Assembly: GCA_002428205.1 (NCBI GenBank)
Contig: DIUH01000214.1
Span: forward strand, 1 to 7,591
DNA: 7,591 bases
Direction of reading: 5' to 3'
From: Planctomycetaceae bacterium UBA6163
GTDB taxonomy: Bacteria; Planctomycetota; Planctomycetia; Pirellulales; Pirellulaceae
Shown here: piece by piece, positions 5,486-7,591 of the stretch
Numbering within the stretch: the first letter of the stretch is position 1
How the letters are laid out: the number at the start of each line of letters is the position of its first letter
Position numbers and translations under genes: made by a program
Notes under the pieces: generated by a model
What the model was told of the DNA's origin: nothing
What the model saw: only the letters and a program-made list of their open reading frames with translations
Database searches by the model: none

Positions 5486-6333
5486 GCAACGGGCCAGTAC
5501 AAACCGTTCGTCTGGGAATATCAACCTGCCCCAACGACACCTTTGCGTTCCACGCATTGATCGAAAAGGCGGTTGATTGGCGTGGATTAAACTTCGAAAT
5601 CGAACTACTAGATATTCAACAATTGAACGATCGTCTGTTCGCTGGTGGGTTTGATGTCGCCAAGGCCAGCTTTCACGCCGCGCTGTTGCTAACCGATTCT
5701 TGCGTAGTGTTGCCCAGCGGGTCGGCACTAGGGTTTGGCGTTGGACCGTTGCTGTTAGCCGCACGCTCGGACCAACAACCTTGCGATGACTCTCAAGTCA
5801 CGCTTTGCCCAGGACGACACACGACGGCAATGATGTTGTTCCAGATTTTTTATCCTCATACAACTCGCGTCGAACAAGCTGTCTTTTCTGACATCATGCC
5901 GCGACTGATCAACCGGCAAGCCGACTTCGGAGTCTGCATTCACGAAGGGCGTTTTACGTGGCAAGACCAAAACCTCTCGTTGGTCGAAGACCTCGGCACG
6001 CGTTGGGAAGCGACCACCGGGTCACCGCTGCCACTTGGCGGAATCATCGCGCGGCGCAAACTCGGCGATGACGTGATCGGTCGCGTACAAGCCGTGATTC
6101 ACGACTCGATCGAGTATGCGATCGCCGATCGCGATGCGGCACTGCCAACGATGCGGCGATACGCCCAGGAGTTCAACGACGAAGTGCTGATGCAACACGT
6201 CGACTTGTATGTGAATCAGTGGACACGCGACTTAGGTGATGTAGGAATCGGTGCGCTAAAGCGATTGGCCCAAGAGGCTCGCAAAGTTGGTATCATCGGC
6301 CCACAAGACGAATTATCAGTCTTTAAGCATTAA
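5482..6333 (+). CDS. mqnD: 1,4-dihydroxy-6-naphthoate synthase
   Basis: MqnD converts cyclic dehypoxanthine futalosine to 1,4-dihydroxy-6-naphthoate, the naphthoquinone-ring precursor of menaquinone. The 283-residue product shows the family motifs in order: ISTCPNDTFAFHAL (13-26), LNDRLF (48-53), DVAKASFHAA (58-67), SGSALGFGVGPLL (79-91), PGRHTTAMML (110-119), CIHEGRFTW (152-160) with His154 as the catalytic His of this family, DLGTRWEATTGSPLPLG (170-186) and YVNQWTRDLGDVG (243-255). The fold is that of periplasmic-binding-protein-like enzymes, but there is no signal peptide, so it is cytoplasmic. The frame is open upstream to 5230, inside mqnB; the ATG at 5482 is chosen because it overlaps the mqnB stop as ATGA, which implies translational coupling, and because it puts the CPNDTF motif at its normal position. 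MqnC, the enzyme acting between MqnB and MqnD, is not in this window. Confidence 0.96.
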   Translation: MSNGPVQTVRLGISTCPNDTFAFHALIEKAVDWRGLNFEIELLDIQQLNDRLFAGGFDVAKASFHAALLLTDSCVVLPSGSALGFGVGPLLLAARSDQQPCDDSQVTLCPGRHTTAMMLFQIFYPHTTRVEQAVFSDIMPRLINRQADFGVCIHEGRFTWQDQNLSLVEDLGTRWEATTGSPLPLGGIIARRKLGDDVIGRVQAVIHDSIEYAIADRDAALPTMRRYAQEFNDEVLMQHVDLYVNQWTRDLGDVGIGALKRLAQEARKVGIIGPQDELSVFKH

Positions 6334-6427
6334 AGACCCGCCCAAAGCCAAATCCTATCGGAATGATTGCCTGGCAGATCAGCCGTTGAACCCTGGTGCC
6401 CGGTTTTACTGACTGAAACACAACTGA

Positions 6428-6448
6428 TGCCATATGGCCATGATGGCA
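6428..6448. repeat. Nested palindromes built on GCCAT/ATGGC
   Basis: Within 21 bases lie the perfect palindrome GCCATATGGC (6429-6438), the overlapping perfect palindrome ATGGCCAT (6434-6441), and the outer pair TGCCAT (6428-6433) with ATGGCA (6443-6448). The half-site ATGGC or its complement thus occurs four times in alternating orientation. This could be an operator for a dimeric regulator or a foldable RNA element. It is 26 bases upstream of the candidate promoter. The function is inferred. Confidence 0.5.
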
Positions 6449-6473
6449 GGTTGTATCTCTGCGGCCCGTAGGT

Positions 6474-6502
6474 TGGACAATGAGATCCGACAAAAATACA
6501 AA
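6474..6502 (+). promoter_or_regulatory. Candidate sigma-70-like promoter for the oxoprolinase-type gene
   Basis: TGGACA (6474-6479, 5 of 6 to TTGACA) and TACAAA (6497-6502, 4 of 6 to TATAAT) are 17 bases apart. They sit in an A/T-rich stretch of the spacer, about 240 bases upstream of the gene at 6741, which would imply a long leader. Matches of this quality arise by chance, so this is only a candidate. Confidence 0.25.
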
Positions 6503-6740
6503 ATTATTTCATGTCGATCAGTTGATATCCATTACGACCTGGTGCATTTGATTTATCCATCCCGGTCGATCACCGATTGAGCGACGAAACAGCCAAGTCA
6601 CTCAGACCTAGAAGCTTTTATTTCATGCCGCCCAATATCGCCGCCGATACGGGTAGACCACATAGTCATAGCCATAATGGAAATGATGCCGTAAATTGCG
6701 GCGGGAATGTTGTTTTGGCCCGACACTTTATTTCGAACCG

Positions 6741-7591
6741 ATGGTAACCCAGTCTATGCGAATCACTGAAATCTGGGCCGATGTTGGCGGCACGTTTACC
6801 GATTGCTTCGTCGTCGGTGTCGATTCGATTCGCCGATCGACCAAGGTGCTCAGCAGCGGACGCGTTCGGGCAAAGGTCGTCGCCATCTCAGGCGACCGCG
6901 TTTGCGTCGACCCTTCGGTCGATGATGTCGACGGCTTTTGGTGTGGTGCGACCGCGGAGTTTCTCTCGCGCATCGGCAGCGGCTTGGCCAGCAAGCCGTT
7001 TCCTGTCGTTGGCTTCGATCGCGATCGGCATGAATTGACGCTCGATCGTGCGGTTGGTGATGCCAATTTTTTGATGGCCCGCGTCGGCGATACGATTGAG
7101 CTCAATGCAGGGCTTGAGGCACCGGTTTTGGCCGCTCGGCGATTGATGGCTGTACGAATCGCTGATCCGCTGCCAGCGATCGATATGCGGCTGGGCACCA
7201 CGCGTGGCACCAACGCGCTGCTGACTCGACGCGGAGCCGATGTGGCGCTGATCACAACGCGTGGCTTTGGCGACTTGTTGGAAATCGGCGAACAGAATCG
7301 TCCCGAACTGTTCGATCTGGCGATCCGCAAACCACAGCCGCTGACCCGTCATGTCGTCGAGATCGACCAGCGCCTGACGGCCGACGGCAAGGTGCTCATT
7401 CCGCTGGATCATGCACAGGTTCTTGAGTCGTTGCGATCGATTCACGACAGCGGTGTTCGTTCGATCGCCGTCTGTCTGCTGCATGCTCATGTCAACGACG
7501 CCCACGAACGCCAGATCGGCGATTTGGCGCTGTCGCTGGGGTTTGAAAACATCAGCCTGTCCAGCGTTGTCGCTCCGCTGATTAAGTTGGT
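6741..7591 (+). CDS. Hydantoinase/5-oxoprolinase family protein, N-terminal part (cut by window edge)
   Basis: The 283 complete codons up to the edge match the HyuA-type ATPase half of this family, which opens 5-oxoproline or hydantoin rings using ATP. Visible motifs are the phosphate-binding DVGGTFTDCFV (14-24), LGTTRGTNALLTRRGA (151-166), LITTRGFGDLLEIGEQNRPELFDL (start 170), the VVEIDQRL region (205-212) and VRSIAVCLLHAHVNDAHE (239-256). Between GGTFTD and GTT lie about 130 residues, roughly 70 more than I recall for eukaryotic 5-oxoprolinase. The extra part (about 41-125) contains GDTIELNAGLEAPVLAARR (117-134), which could be a small added domain. ATG at 6741 is used; ATG at 6756 (MRITEIWADVGG) is equally plausible, as neither has a clear ribosome site. 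Whether the product is a fused HyuA-HyuB 5-oxoprolinase or HyuA alone depends on sequence outside the window. Confidence 0.92.
   Translation, partial: MVTQSMRITEIWADVGGTFTDCFVVGVDSIRRSTKVLSSGRVRAKVVAISGDRVCVDPSVDDVDGFWCGATAEFLSRIGSGLASKPFPVVGFDRDRHELTLDRAVGDANFLMARVGDTIELNAGLEAPVLAARRLMAVRIADPLPAIDMRLGTTRGTNALLTRRGADVALITTRGFGDLLEIGEQNRPELFDLAIRKPQPLTRHVVEIDQRLTADGKVLIPLDHAQVLESLRSIHDSGVRSIAVCLLHAHVNDAHERQIGDLALSLGFENISLSSVVAPLIKL

Larger units (their letters stand above)
6334..6740. other. 407-base spacer without a confident gene
   Basis: No long reading frame with protein-like character was seen on either strand. The spacer is visibly richer in A/T than its neighbours. It holds a nested palindrome cluster (6428-6448), a possible sigma-70-like promoter (6474-6502), two copies of GTCGATCA (6513-6520 and 6565-6572) whose starts are 52 bases apart, and a minus-strand frame of 42 codons (6598-6726) with one hydrophobic stretch. 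No clear intrinsic terminator follows mqnD; the best candidate is a weak AACC...GGTT dyad followed by TT, around 6389-6407. Most of it is presumably the end of the mqn transcript and the control region of the oxoprolinase-type gene. Confidence 0.6.

Noticed and set aside
6728..7330. 200-codon minus-strand frame opposite the oxoprolinase-type gene
   Set aside because: Ser/Arg/Thr-rich translation with no motifs, antisense to a gene with clear HyuA signatures.

Overview
The window looks like ordinary chromosomal sequence from a planctomycete of the Rhodopirellula/Pirellulaceae kind. This is an inference from several things seen together: moderate-to-high G+C, loosely packed genes on alternating strands with long leaders, weak or absent Shine-Dalgarno sites before most genes, futalosine-pathway menaquinone genes, and a long 5-oxoprolinase-type protein with a non-standard insertion. 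No rRNA, tRNA, CRISPR array, insertion sequence or phage gene was recognised.

Layout. The left edge (1-338, minus) is the N-terminal part of a proline/alanine-rich protein of unknown function. A 212-base divergent spacer with three inverted repeats separates it from wecB (554-1693, plus), a UDP-GlcNAc 2-epimerase with all signature motifs. Next is a plus-strand protein (1761-2531) made almost entirely of five tandem 48-50-residue helix-turn-helix-like repeats; its start is uncertain and may be frame-broken. A small four-helix membrane protein (2618-3085, minus) and a response-regulator-like receiver protein (3364-3978, plus) diverge from a shared spacer. The receiver gene converges on a DUF502 membrane protein (4000-4665, minus).

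The metabolic core is mqnB-mqnD (4814-6333, plus), which overlap by ATGA and supply the futalosine hydrolase and the 1,4-dihydroxy-6-naphthoate synthase of the futalosine route to menaquinone. The intervening MqnC step and the first steps are not encoded here. A 407-base spacer with a nested palindrome cluster and a possible promoter leads to the N-terminal part of a hydantoinase/5-oxoprolinase family protein (6741 to the right edge).

Apart from mqnB-mqnD the genes do not form an obvious joint pathway. The points most worth a second look are the five-repeat HTH array with its suspicious reading-frame start, the strong excess of the hexamer CGATCG in all three codon phases, the receiver domain with an altered phosphorylation pocket, the oxoprolinase insertion, and the clustered dyads in two spacers. 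I saw no clear novel multi-gene system.
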